Origin: Niabella aurantiaca DSM 17617
GTDB taxonomy: Bacteria > Bacteroidota > Bacteroidia > Chitinophagales > Chitinophagaceae
DNA: 64,000 nt
NCBI RefSeq assembly: GCF_000374125.1
Contig: NZ_KB893625.1
Location: 124,001-188,000 of the forward strand
Direction: 5' to 3'
A program made the position numbers and the translations under genes. Below the pieces are notes generated by a model. That model was not told where the DNA came from and searched no databases. It saw nothing but the letters and a program-made list of their open reading frames with translations. How positions within the stretch are numbered: position 1 is the stretch's first letter; every line of letters begins with the position of its first letter. This document shows, one piece after another, positions 44,910 to 53,533 of this stretch.

Positions 44910-45725
44910 ATGAAAGACCGGAAAGTAGCCATCATCACGGGGGCCGCGGGCGGAATCGGAGCAGCGACGGCAAAAAAATTTGCCGCGCATCATTTCAGGC
45001 TGGCGCTTGTGGATACGAATGAGCAGGCGCTGGATGAGCTGGCCCGGGATTTAGAAGAAACCGGGGAAACGGAGTATATGCGGTTCAGCGGGGATCTGGA
45101 GCAGGTGGAGCAGCTGGAAGAAATGATCTGCCAGGTTTTTGAGCATTGGGGCAGGATCGACGTTGTGATCAACAACGCCGCCTGGCGCTCGGTGGAAACG
45201 ATGCGGCAGATCGACCTGTCTACCTGGGAAAAAACGGTACGGATCTGTCTTACAGCCCCGGCTTTCCTGGCCAAATGGGCAGCCGAAAAAATGGAGAACC
45301 GGAAGGAGGGCGGTGTGGTGATCAACCTGTCGAGCGTTATGGCTGGGCGGGCAGGGGGAACCAGTCCTGCGTATATTGCCTGCAAGGGCGCACTGGAGAG
45401 CCTGACGTATGAGCTGGCTGCCTTATATGGCCCCCGGGGCATCCGGGTAGTGGCTGTTTGTCCCGGCAATATCGAAACAAACCTCAGTAATGATTTTGTA
45501 GATGCGCAGGGGGGCAATATCAGCAGCGAGATCGTTCAGCAACTGAACCAGCAGGTGCCCTTGCAAAGAAGCGGAACACCCCGGGAGATCGCCGATGCCT
45601 GTTATTGGCTCTCAACGGATGAGGCTTCATTTATTACCGGCACCACCCTTGTTGTGGACGGTGGCTTTTCGCATAACTTTAATTCATATCAACTCAAAAA
45701 AAAGCAATTCCCCAAAGAGTTTTAA
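44910..45725 (+). CDS. Short-chain dehydrogenase/reductase (first copy)
   Basis: NAD(P)-dependent oxidoreductase of 271 residues. The cofactor motif TGAAGGIG (about 10-17) is followed by the NNAA motif, the catalytic serine in INLSSVMAG and the Y-x-x-x-K pair in AYIACK. The C-terminal TGTTLVVDGGFSHN is usual. It begins 9 bases after the deacylase gene and ends 1 base before the next start, so it is well inside the operon. Substrate is likely a sugar acid or polyol hydroxyl. Confidence 0.9.
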   Translation: MKDRKVAIITGAAGGIGAATAKKFAAHHFRLALVDTNEQALDELARDLEETGETEYMRFSGDLEQVEQLEEMICQVFEHWGRIDVVINNAAWRSVETMRQIDLSTWEKTVRICLTAPAFLAKWAAEKMENRKEGGVVINLSSVMAGRAGGTSPAYIACKGALESLTYELAALYGPRGIRVVAVCPGNIETNLSNDFVDAQGGNISSEIVQQLNQQVPLQRSGTPREIADACYWLSTDEASFITGTTLVVDGGFSHNFNSYQLKKKQFPKEF

Positions 45726-45726
45726 G

Positions 45727-46833
45727 ATGCAGGGTATTTGGAAATATCATCAATGGCTTCCGAAGATGAAGGAAGAGAACCGGTTCACCCTGGGAGAAGG
45801 GAATACGCCGTTGATCCCCTCGCGGAGTATTGGCCGGATGCTGGGACTGGAGCAGTTGTATTTTAAGCTGGAAATGCTGAACCCTTCCGGTTCCTATAAA
45901 GACCGTTTTGCGGCCTGCGTAGTTTCGGATCTGCAGCAGCGGGGCGTGCCGTTTTGCATTGCCACTTCAAGCGGTAACACGGGTGCCGCCCTGGCGGCTT
46001 ATTGTGCTGCGGCCGGTATTAAATGTTACATGGTGGTAACAGACGGCGCCCCTGCTGGTAAATTGCAGCAAATGCAGGTCTATGGAGCGGAAACCCTTAT
46101 GGTCCGCGGATTTGGTTTGGATTCCGGGGTGTCTGCGCGCGTTATGGAAGGCTTAAGTGCCATTTGTGGCAAAGCAGGAACGGCAGTTCAGATAAGTGCC
46201 TACCAGTTCAGCCCGGCGGCCATGGAAGGGGTTCAGACCATCGCCTATGAAATAGCAGAGCAGCTGCCGGCTGCCGATGCGCAGGTGTTTTCTCCGGCGG
46301 GCGGCGGCGGGCTGACCCTCGCCGTGGGTAAAGGTTTTTCGAACTACGCAGCTGCTTTCCCGGATTTTAAGATGCCCCGGCTGCACTGTGTGCAACCGGT
46401 TGGCAATAATACCATTGCCGGTGCCTTGCGTAAGGGCGCGTCTGTGGCACAGGCTGTTTCCCGGAGCACCACAACCATCAGCGGTCTTCAGGTGCCGCAT
46501 ATCATTGATGGCGATGCAGTATTGCAGATCTGCAGGGCGTCGGGCGGCACCGGATACGAAGTGCCGGATGAGACGGTATTGGATTGCCAGGAAAAGCTGG
46601 CGAAAATGGAGGGGGTCTTTTGTGAGCCGGCAGGCGCCGTGGCGTTGGCCGGTGTGGTGCAAGCCCTGGAAAAAAAGGAGATCCGCGCCGGTGATCCGGT
46701 TGTGTGCCTGGTAACGGGTCATGGCTTCAAAGAACCGGTATCGGCTGCTGCAATTGCCGGAAGATCCTATGCGGCCAGCTTTGACCAGGTCGCTGATGTT
46801 TTTGGTTATATCCAATCCCGGATAAACGATTAA
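45727..46833 (+). CDS. PLP-dependent threonine synthase-like enzyme (fold type II)
   Basis: Fold type II PLP enzyme of 368 residues from the ATG at 45727. TLGEGNTPLIPSRSIG opens the sequence, PSGSYKDRFA carries the PLP lysine (Lys58) and SSGNTGAALA binds the phosphate. This looks like threonine synthase, but it lies far from threonine biosynthesis genes and lacks the long N-terminal domain of the larger type. With RidA two genes on, I infer an elimination or dehydratase activity that yields an enamine or imine, for example on a serine- or diaminopropionate-like compound. Ordinary threonine synthase activity remains possible. Confidence 0.85.
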   Translation: MQGIWKYHQWLPKMKEENRFTLGEGNTPLIPSRSIGRMLGLEQLYFKLEMLNPSGSYKDRFAACVVSDLQQRGVPFCIATSSGNTGAALAAYCAAAGIKCYMVVTDGAPAGKLQQMQVYGAETLMVRGFGLDSGVSARVMEGLSAICGKAGTAVQISAYQFSPAAMEGVQTIAYEIAEQLPAADAQVFSPAGGGGLTLAVGKGFSNYAAAFPDFKMPRLHCVQPVGNNTIAGALRKGASVAQAVSRSTTTISGLQVPHIIDGDAVLQICRASGGTGYEVPDETVLDCQEKLAKMEGVFCEPAGAVALAGVVQALEKKEIRAGDPVVCLVTGHGFKEPVSAAAIAGRSYAASFDQVADVFGYIQSRIND

Positions 46834-46846
46834 AAGATTAAATCAC

Positions 46847-47764
46847 ATGATAAAAAAGGTAGCGTTTAAAGGCATATGGCCCGCCATGTTTACACCGGTT
46901 GAAAAAAGCGGTGAGCCGGCCTACGATGAATTGGCCAAACTGGTGGAGCTGCTGATCAACCAGCAGGTGGATGGATTATACATCCTTGGGTCTACGGGTC
47001 AGGGGATCCTGTTTACGGAAGACCAGCGAAAAAAAATAGCAGCAATGGTTTGCAGATTGGCCGCGGGGCGGGTACCCGTGATGGTCCAGGTTGGGGCATT
47101 GACAACCGAAGTGTCGGTCCGTTTGGCAAAACATGCTGCGGAAGCCGGTGCCCGGGCTATTTCCTCGGTCGGCCCCATTTATTATTCGGGCAGTGCCGAA
47201 TCCAGTTTAAAGCATTATCACCAGATTGCCCGTGCCACAAACCTTCCGTTTTTTCCTTACCAGCTGGGCAGTCATACCATTCCCGGTAATATTGAATCCT
47301 TTATTGACCAGCTCCTGGAAATACCGAATGTTCAGGGAATGAAGCTGACCACCACGCAACTGCTTGAGATCAGTGCCATACATAACTATGCTAAAGAAAG
47401 ATTACTGTTGTTCAGCGGGTGTGATGAATTGTTTTGCCATGCCCGGCTTTGCGGTACCGTAGGCGCCATCGGTTCTTTTTATAATCTTTGGGCGGAGGAT
47501 TGCAAACAGGTGATGGATGCTTTTACAGGAGGTAATTATCACCTGGCGCAAGCCTATATGCTGGCCCTTCAAAAGGCCGTGAACCAGGTGCTTCCCAATA
47601 TCTGGACGTTTTTCAGAAAAGCCATGCTGCTTAAATATCAGATTGATATCGGCAATGCTAAAGCACCCCTGGGCAATACCAACGAAGATTGGCAGGACGA
47701 GCAGGTGATGGAAATTTTAGACCAGGTCGCTTCGGTTGCGGCAACGGCATCCCGGCCAGCTTAA
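46847..47764 (+). CDS. N-acetylneuraminate lyase-family aldolase (second copy)
   Basis: Pyruvate aldolase-family protein of 305 residues. It carries the NAL-like GSTGQG motif, catalytic Tyr138 in FFPYQLG and Schiff-base Lys166 in GMKLTTTQ. The K-x-T arrangement is closer to N-acetylneuraminate lyase than to dihydrodipicolinate synthase. With the sialidase-like and kelch genes, it supports cleavage of a nonulosonate-like acid into pyruvate and an aldose. It begins 13 bases after the PLP enzyme gene and is followed by RidA. Confidence 0.88.
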   Translation: MIKKVAFKGIWPAMFTPVEKSGEPAYDELAKLVELLINQQVDGLYILGSTGQGILFTEDQRKKIAAMVCRLAAGRVPVMVQVGALTTEVSVRLAKHAAEAGARAISSVGPIYYSGSAESSLKHYHQIARATNLPFFPYQLGSHTIPGNIESFIDQLLEIPNVQGMKLTTTQLLEISAIHNYAKERLLLFSGCDELFCHARLCGTVGAIGSFYNLWAEDCKQVMDAFTGGNYHLAQAYMLALQKAVNQVLPNIWTFFRKAMLLKYQIDIGNAKAPLGNTNEDWQDEQVMEILDQVASVAATASRPA

Positions 47765-47787
47765 CGTGTTTAAAAAATAAAAAACGA

Positions 47788-48162
47788 ATGAAAAAGAAAA
47801 CAATCAACGGAGGCGGTGTCCCCAAAAGTTTTTTACCGTTTTCCCCGGCGATCCGGTCGGGAGACCATCTTTTTATTTCAGGGCAGGCCTCGGTAGATTC
47901 CGATGGAAATATAGTAAACGGAACCTTCGAAGAGGAATGCCGGCGGTCCTTTGAAAATTTCGGACGCATTCTGAAGGCTGCAGGCCTGGGTTTTGAGGAT
48001 GTAGTGCAGGTTCGCAATTATGTAGGCCGCCAGGAAGACCTGGCAGCGTTTAACCAGATCTATAAAGAATATTTTCAGGAACCCTATCCGGCCCGGACCA
48101 CCCTGATCGGCTGCCTGGGCAGTCTGCTGAAATTTGAAGTGGACGGCATCGCGGCGTTCTGA
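47788..48162 (+). CDS. RidA-family enamine/imine deaminase
   Basis: Small protein of 124 residues from the ATG at 47788 (MKKKTINGGGVPKS); a longer frame from 47689 overlaps the aldolase gene and is not used. SGQASVDSDGNI and the conserved arginine in PARTTLIG mark the RidA/YjgF/UK114 fold, and FEVDGIAAF ends it. RidA hydrolyses reactive 2-aminoacrylate-type intermediates released by PLP enzymes. The threonine synthase-like gene two positions upstream is the likely source. Its stop codon overlaps a possible start of the next gene (ATGA). Confidence 0.92.
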   Translation: MKKKTINGGGVPKSFLPFSPAIRSGDHLFISGQASVDSDGNIVNGTFEEECRRSFENFGRILKAAGLGFEDVVQVRNYVGRQEDLAAFNQIYKEYFQEPYPARTTLIGCLGSLLKFEVDGIAAF

Positions 48163-49373
48163 TGAAAATGATCACCGCCTTCAAAGGCTCCTGTGTTCAC
48201 TTACTTAAAACAAGCTGTATGAATAAAAACTGGTGTAGCTACATTAAAGGCAGCAGCATCGTACCGGTCATCTTACTACTGATGCTGCTTCCACCCTTAT
48301 CTTCTGCGGGTCAAAAGCCTTTTTTTGAAAAGCAGATCCTCTCCGGGTATAACAATGCCGGATTGTATGCCAATGCATACCCGGTCATCGGACGGATGAA
48401 CAACGGCCGGCTTCTGTGTGTGTTTGCGGTACTGCCCGACCATCAGGTCAAAAAATTAAGTATCGCTTTCTCGACATCCGACGACAACGGCATTCACTGG
48501 AGCAAGCCTGTTTTGTTATTCAATGATGCCCATACCAGCCACTCAGATCCCAATATGGTGATCGACGGCGACCGGGTACTGGTATTCTCTACAAGCGTCA
48601 CCTTTCCCAAGCCGCCCAAAATTGACAGTACATTTATCATGATGCGGTCTACCACGGACGGACAGGATTGGACAAAAGAAGTGTTTATTAAAAAGCCGCA
48701 CCGGTATATCTGTGGCAAGATCCACCAGGGACATCGTTTAAAGGATGGAAGCCTGATCATGGGATATTCATGGGATACCTGGGCAGAGCAGCGGATGCCG
48801 GCATCCACGGAGGGTGAAATGAACCTGAGATCAGGTGTTCTCCGGTCTGGAGACGGAGGTCGTACCTGGAAGCCGGGAGGGGATCTGTATGCAGCTGTAA
48901 AAAAGATCGCTCCGGGCGCCACTTCCGGATTGGGCGAGCCGGCCACGGTGGTGCTGAAAGATGGCCGGATCATGACATTGATGCGGGCCGGTGGCAGCAA
49001 ATTGTACCAGGCCTGGAGCAGCGATGGAGGCCTTAGCTGGACGGCTCCCACACCTAGTACACTTACGGCCCATAACTCCCCGGCAGCGCTCTGGCGGCTC
49101 GATCAGTCGGGTGATGTGCTGGCGGTTTGGTCCAATGTTCCCAATGGGCGTAATGCACTGGCGGCTGCCTTGTCTTCCGATGGCGGAAAGACCTGGAGCT
49201 CACCAAAGCCCATTGCAAGATCGGATCGTTTCCAGGTGTCGTATCCTTCCGCTGTTCAGGCCGGGGACGGCACCCTGATCGCCGTTTGGCAGCAGGATAT
49301 CGGGGAAGGAAAGCGGGAGGTTTGTATAGCCCGGTTCAACCGTGCCTGGTTGCTCAGCCGGGAGCCGCATTAA
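48162..49373 (+). CDS. Secreted BNR/sialidase-like propeller protein (second copy)
   Basis: Predicted exported protein of up to 403 residues. The ATG at 48162 overlaps the RidA stop, but the signal peptide fits better from Met20 (base 48219): the segment SSIVPVILLLMLLPPLSSAG follows. Asp-box-like motifs are STSDDNGIHW, STTDGQDW, SGDGGRTW, SSDGGLSW and SSDGGKTW. It lacks the GDAPNNID block and a FRIP-type motif seen or modified in the first BNR protein, so it belongs to the broader BNR_2 group. It may be a non-sialidase glycoside hydrolase or a binding protein. Confidence 0.82.
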   Translation: MKMITAFKGSCVHLLKTSCMNKNWCSYIKGSSIVPVILLLMLLPPLSSAGQKPFFEKQILSGYNNAGLYANAYPVIGRMNNGRLLCVFAVLPDHQVKKLSIAFSTSDDNGIHWSKPVLLFNDAHTSHSDPNMVIDGDRVLVFSTSVTFPKPPKIDSTFIMMRSTTDGQDWTKEVFIKKPHRYICGKIHQGHRLKDGSLIMGYSWDTWAEQRMPASTEGEMNLRSGVLRSGDGGRTWKPGGDLYAAVKKIAPGATSGLGEPATVVLKDGRIMTLMRAGGSKLYQAWSSDGGLSWTAPTPSTLTAHNSPAALWRLDQSGDVLAVWSNVPNGRNALAAALSSDGGKTWSSPKPIARSDRFQVSYPSAVQAGDGTLIAVWQQDIGEGKREVCIARFNRAWLLSREPH

Positions 49374-49452
49374 AACCGGATCGGGAAAGAACCGACTGCT
49401 TTTGCAGGAAAAGGGATCATCTGGAATTTGTTTGAATCAATAAAAAGGGATC

Positions 49453-50913
49453 ATGGCGTTGCGTGTTGCATTATTGGGAATTTATCATGAGTCCAATACG
49501 TTCATCAGCGAAAGGACGGAGCTGGTTGATTTTGAAAAAAGTCACTGGCTGACAGGGTCGCGTATTTGCCGGGAATACCGGGAGGCCTTTCATGAGATCG
49601 GGGGAATGATCGAGGTGCTGGATCAGGAGGGCGTGGAGCTGATCCCGGTGATGTATGCCGAAGCTACGCCCGGCGGTATCATAACCGCAGCAACCTATGA
49701 AACCTTGCTCCGGCAGATGTTGAAAGAGCTGGCTGCCGTTTTACCCGTGGACGGCTGCCTGGTGATACCGCATGGTGCGGGGGTCAGTGAGCAGTACCGG
49801 GATATGGATGGCCATTGGTTAAGCCTGCTCCGGGAGCAACTGGGTGGGCAGGTGCCCATCATCGGCACGATTGATCCCCATGCTAATGTAAGCCCGTTAA
49901 TGATCCGCTCTACCAATGCATTGATCGCCTATAAGACCAACCCGCATATCGATCAGCGGGAGCGGGGCAAAGAAGCCGCCAGGATGCTTGTTCAAATGCT
50001 CCGGCATCAGATCCGGCCCGTACAACAGTTGCTGCAGCTGCCACTGGCCATCAGTATTGAACAGCAATATGACCAGGTGGAGCCCTGCAAAAGTCTGCAC
50101 GTGCTGGCGGAAGCAATCAGTAACCGCCCGGGGATGCTCTCTGTCAGCATTGTACTGGGCTTTCCTTATGCGGATGTACCGGAAATGGGCACTTCAATTA
50201 TTGTGGTGAGCGATGATCAGTCCCAACAGGCCCAACTTTTTGCTGCGGAGCTGTACGATGACATCATCAGCCGCAAAGAAAAGTTTGTGGGAACAAAAAA
50301 CGACATCGCAGCGGTTTTACCGGGTATTGAAAAATATCCCCGGCCGGTATTGTTGCTGGACATGGGAGATAATATCGGGGCGGGCGCCCCGGGCAACAGC
50401 ACCTTTTTGTTGCGAGCCATAGAAGCTTTTGGAAAGTATACCTGCTTCATTTGCCTGCATGATCCGCAGATCGTCCGGCAGGCTGCTCAATACCAGCCGG
50501 GAGAAATCATTACCATAGAGCTTCCGGGGGGGCATGATCAGCGCATTGCCCATCGGGTAAAGCTTTTAAAAATGGCAGATGGTGCTTTTACGGAACCCGA
50601 TCCCCGGCATGGGGGGCAGGTGCATTACGATATGGGCCCGATCGCTCTTTTATCGACCGGAAGCGGGAGCATGATCCTGGTGACCTCGCTCCGCATTCCA
50701 CCGTTTAGCCTGAGACAGCTGACGGCCTTTGATATTGACCCGGCTTTATTTGACATCATTGTGGCTAAAGGGGTGAATGCCCCGATAGCGGCATACGCCC
50801 CGGTATGCCCCACGATCATACAGGTCAATACACCGGGTGTTACGCAGGCAGACATGACCTTATTTGATTTTCAGCACCGGCGCCGGCCCTTGTTTCCCTT
50901 CGAAATGATTTAA
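49453..50913 (+). CDS. M81-family metallohydrolase (MlrC-like)
   Basis: Metallohydrolase of 486 residues from peptidase family M81, whose founder MlrC degrades linearised microcystin. It opens RVALLGIYHESNTFI, with metal-site candidates in TIDPHANVSP and KTNPHIDQRERG, and shows LLDMGDNIGAGAPGNST, a family signature. Family members often sit in small-molecule catabolic operons and may hydrolyse amides unrelated to peptides. Here it lies 79 bases after the second BNR gene and before an SMP-30 lactonase. No signal peptide. I infer amide or lactam hydrolysis of a pathway intermediate. Confidence 0.88.
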   Translation: MALRVALLGIYHESNTFISERTELVDFEKSHWLTGSRICREYREAFHEIGGMIEVLDQEGVELIPVMYAEATPGGIITAATYETLLRQMLKELAAVLPVDGCLVIPHGAGVSEQYRDMDGHWLSLLREQLGGQVPIIGTIDPHANVSPLMIRSTNALIAYKTNPHIDQRERGKEAARMLVQMLRHQIRPVQQLLQLPLAISIEQQYDQVEPCKSLHVLAEAISNRPGMLSVSIVLGFPYADVPEMGTSIIVVSDDQSQQAQLFAAELYDDIISRKEKFVGTKNDIAAVLPGIEKYPRPVLLLDMGDNIGAGAPGNSTFLLRAIEAFGKYTCFICLHDPQIVRQAAQYQPGEIITIELPGGHDQRIAHRVKLLKMADGAFTEPDPRHGGQVHYDMGPIALLSTGSGSMILVTSLRIPPFSLRQLTAFDIDPALFDIIVAKGVNAPIAAYAPVCPTIIQVNTPGVTQADMTLFDFQHRRRPLFPFEMI

Positions 50914-50923
50914 AGGAGTACGC

Positions 50924-51751
50924 ATGAAATGGACTTCATATAAAACAGAGAAGATTGCAGACCTGCCTTTTTATACGGAGGGGCCGGCGGTAGACAGCCG
51001 GGAGGATTTTTATTGTACCACCCTCACAGGCGGCAGCATTGTACAATGGACAAAGGAACATACAATAAAGCACTGGGCCTCCTCTGCGGCGCCCAATGGC
51101 CAAATCATTGCCGGAAACGGCGATCATTTGGTTTGTGACGTCCGGCATCGATCCATTAACCGGTACAATGCGGCAGGGGAGCTGGTGCAAACCGAAATAG
51201 CAGGGACCTGCGCCGGTGTGGCCGTTTGCTGCCCGAACGATTTGATAATGGATGGCGCGGGGAATCTCTATTTTACAGATTCCGTCAGGGGCTCCGGAAA
51301 AGTTTTTTTTAAAGGGACGAATGGTGCTCAGGCAATACTGGCAGACAACCTGGATTATCCCAATGGGCTGGTGTTTTCGCCGGATGAAAAGATACTCTAC
51401 GTAGCAGAAAGCTACCGGAACCGGATCGTAAAAATAGATATGGATCGGCCGGGCTTTACCGCTGCCGGCATTAAAGATTTTGTGCGCCTGCCGTGCCACC
51501 CCTCCGGAAAAGCGGAAGACAACCTGCCCGATGGACTGGCATTGGACCCGGAGGGAAATATTTGGGTAGCTCATTATGGGATGCAGGCGGTTCACCGGTT
51601 TTCACCCGGAGGCGAATTGTTGACTTCGATTGATACCACGATACCCCTGACCAGCAACCTCGTTTTTGCAGACGTCCGCACCGTTTTTGTAACCGGGGGA
51701 TATGGTGAGCCCGGTCCTGGTGCGATCGTTAAAATAACCTTACAGCCGTAA
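50924..51751 (+). CDS. SMP-30/gluconolactonase-family lactonase
   Basis: Six-bladed propeller enzyme of 275 residues that would open sugar-acid lactones using a divalent metal. Metal ligands are visible: Glu19 in TEGPAVDS, the asparagine in CCPNDLIMD, the asparagine in DYPNGLVFSPDE and the aspartate in LPDGLALDPEGN. It has no signal peptide and begins 10 bases after the M81 gene. An aldose dehydrogenase (an SDR or aldo/keto reductase nearby) would supply the lactone. Confidence 0.9.
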   Translation: MKWTSYKTEKIADLPFYTEGPAVDSREDFYCTTLTGGSIVQWTKEHTIKHWASSAAPNGQIIAGNGDHLVCDVRHRSINRYNAAGELVQTEIAGTCAGVAVCCPNDLIMDGAGNLYFTDSVRGSGKVFFKGTNGAQAILADNLDYPNGLVFSPDEKILYVAESYRNRIVKIDMDRPGFTAAGIKDFVRLPCHPSGKAEDNLPDGLALDPEGNIWVAHYGMQAVHRFSPGGELLTSIDTTIPLTSNLVFADVRTVFVTGGYGEPGPGAIVKITLQP

Positions 51752-51767
51752 TATTAAATTGACAAGC

Positions 51768-52712
51768 ATGATGGAATACTCGAAAATACATGGCTATGAA
51801 ATTTCAAAACTGACGTTGGGCACAGTTGCCTTCGGACTGGACTACGGTATATCCAATACCGGCGCGAAGCCGGCAGGTTCCGATAGCTTTACCGTGATGT
51901 CCGAGGCCCTGAACGCGGGGATCAATAGCCTGGATACAGCCAGGGGTTACGGGAATGCTGAAGAATTGATCGGCGACTTTTTGGCAACCCGGAAGGAATA
52001 CAAAAAGACCACGATCACCACCAAGTTCCGGATCAGCAAAGAACACCTGATCAGCAAAGACCGGCTCTATAAGGAAGTATTTGACAGTGTGCGCGCATCC
52101 TTGCGTTACCTGAAATTACCGAAGCTTCCCTTTTGCCTGTTTCATATGCCGGAAGGATTGCCTGTGGAAGATATACTGAAGACGCTGCCCGGTCTTCTGA
52201 ACGATTTAAAACATGAAGCGTTGATTGACGTTTCAGGCGTGTCCGTTTATCATCCGGACCAGGTAGAATGGTTGATACCCTTCAGAGAGATACAGGCCTT
52301 GCAGGTGCCGATGAATCTGTTTGACAACCGGCTGATCCAAAAAGGCCTGCTGAAGCGGATGGCTTTGGAGAACAAGGCGGTGTTTATAAGAAGTGTTTTC
52401 CTCCAGGGTCTTTTTTTTATGGATCCGGATCAGTTAAAAGGAAACCTGACCAATGCCGCGCCGTATCTGGTCCGCTTACGGGAGCTTGCCGCTACAGCGG
52501 GCATGAGCGTTGCCCAGCTGGCTTTTTCTTATATAAAGGACCGGGAAGAAGTTACCAGTATCGTTTTTGGTGCGGTAACACCGGAGCAGGTAAGGCAGAA
52601 CATTCATTTTCTGCGCTACGGCCGCCTGGATGAGAATATTAAAAGCGCAATTGAAAAGGAGTTTGGCACGGTCCCGGAAAATATTTTGATGCCGGGGAGC
52701 TGGAAATATTAG
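51768..52712 (+). CDS. Aldo/keto reductase (first copy)
   Basis: NAD(P)H-linked reductase or dehydrogenase of about 314 residues with a TIM barrel. I start at the ATG at 51768 rather than the TTG at 51759. SKLTLGTVAFGLDYGIS begins the barrel, NSLDTARGYGNAEELIG holds the catalytic aspartate and tyrosine, and TSIVFGAVTPEQVRQN binds the cofactor. Its usual catalytic lysine region reads ITTKFRIS. It lies 16 bases after the lactonase. It is the L-fucose/galactose dehydrogenase type of AKR by gross pattern, which is consistent with a sugar to lactone step. Confidence 0.88.
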   Translation: MMEYSKIHGYEISKLTLGTVAFGLDYGISNTGAKPAGSDSFTVMSEALNAGINSLDTARGYGNAEELIGDFLATRKEYKKTTITTKFRISKEHLISKDRLYKEVFDSVRASLRYLKLPKLPFCLFHMPEGLPVEDILKTLPGLLNDLKHEALIDVSGVSVYHPDQVEWLIPFREIQALQVPMNLFDNRLIQKGLLKRMALENKAVFIRSVFLQGLFFMDPDQLKGNLTNAAPYLVRLRELAATAGMSVAQLAFSYIKDREEVTSIVFGAVTPEQVRQNIHFLRYGRLDENIKSAIEKEFGTVPENILMPGSWKY

Positions 52713-52732
52713 TATAGATAAAATCAAAAAAT

Positions 52733-53515
52733 ATGTTTCGAATTGATGGAAAAGTAGCCGTTGTAACCGGTGGCGCCGGTTTGTTTGGAAAACCCATATC
52801 CGGGGCGCTGGCAGAGGCGGGCGCCCATGTGGTCATTGCTTCCCGGGACCAAAAAAAATGTGATGCGTTTGCAGCGGGACTGAGGGAAAGCGGCCTCAGC
52901 GCTGTGGGAATGGCATTGGATCTTGCTTCGGAAGCTTCCATCCGGGAATTTGTGACCACTGTAGAACAACAATACGGCCGGATCGATATTCTGGTGAACA
53001 ATGCTGTTTCCAGGGAAGGTATAAAGGATCTGGAAGATCTGACCCGGGAGGATATCGAAAAAAGCGCATCCATCAATACTACGGGTTTAATGCTGTTAAC
53101 AAAGCATGTTGTAAAAGGGATGCGCGAAAGGGAAGACGGCAATATTATTAACGTCAGCTCCATACAGGGAGCCGTAGGCCCCCATTTTCCGGTTTATGGG
53201 AATACCGGTATGTCGAGCCCGGTCAATTATACGTATGATAAATGGGGAATGGTAGGCTTTACCAAATGGCTGGCCAACTATTACGGACGGTTCAATATAC
53301 GGGCCAATTGTATCAGTCCGGGCGGATACGGTCCCGGGCTGACCGATACGGAAGGGAAAAAGGAATTTATAGAGAACTACAAACGCTTAACGCCCCTGGG
53401 ACGGTTTGCGGATGACGACGATATCAAAGGTCCGGTTGTTTTTCTGGCGGCTCCGGCTTCCGCCTATATAACCGGGCAGAACCTGATGGTAGATGGGGGA
53501 TGGACGAATTGGTGA
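52733..53515 (+). CDS. Short-chain dehydrogenase/reductase (second copy)
   Basis: NAD(P)-dependent oxidoreductase of 260 residues. The cofactor motif VTGGAGLFGKPISG deviates slightly from TGxxxGIG, as in some sugar-acid SDRs. NNAV, INVSSIQG and the Y-T-Y-D-K catalytic pair (VNYTYDKWG) follow, and the C-terminus is TGQNLMVDGGWTNW. The GMSSPVNYTYDKWGMVGFTK stretch is distinctive and differs from the first SDR copy, so the two are not recent duplicates. It begins 20 bases after the aldo/keto reductase and 18 bases before the MFS gene. Confidence 0.9.
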   Translation: MFRIDGKVAVVTGGAGLFGKPISGALAEAGAHVVIASRDQKKCDAFAAGLRESGLSAVGMALDLASEASIREFVTTVEQQYGRIDILVNNAVSREGIKDLEDLTREDIEKSASINTTGLMLLTKHVVKGMREREDGNIINVSSIQGAVGPHFPVYGNTGMSSPVNYTYDKWGMVGFTKWLANYYGRFNIRANCISPGGYGPGLTDTEGKKEFIENYKRLTPLGRFADDDDIKGPVVFLAAPASAYITGQNLMVDGGWTNW

Positions 53516-53533
53516 TCATTCAATAAAAAAAAT

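Noticed and set aside
38262-47764. Ordinary N-acetylneuraminate utilisation operon
   Set aside because: nanE, nanK, nagA and nagB are missing from the window and the sialidase-like enzyme lacks the FRIP arginine, so the standard pathway cannot be assigned.
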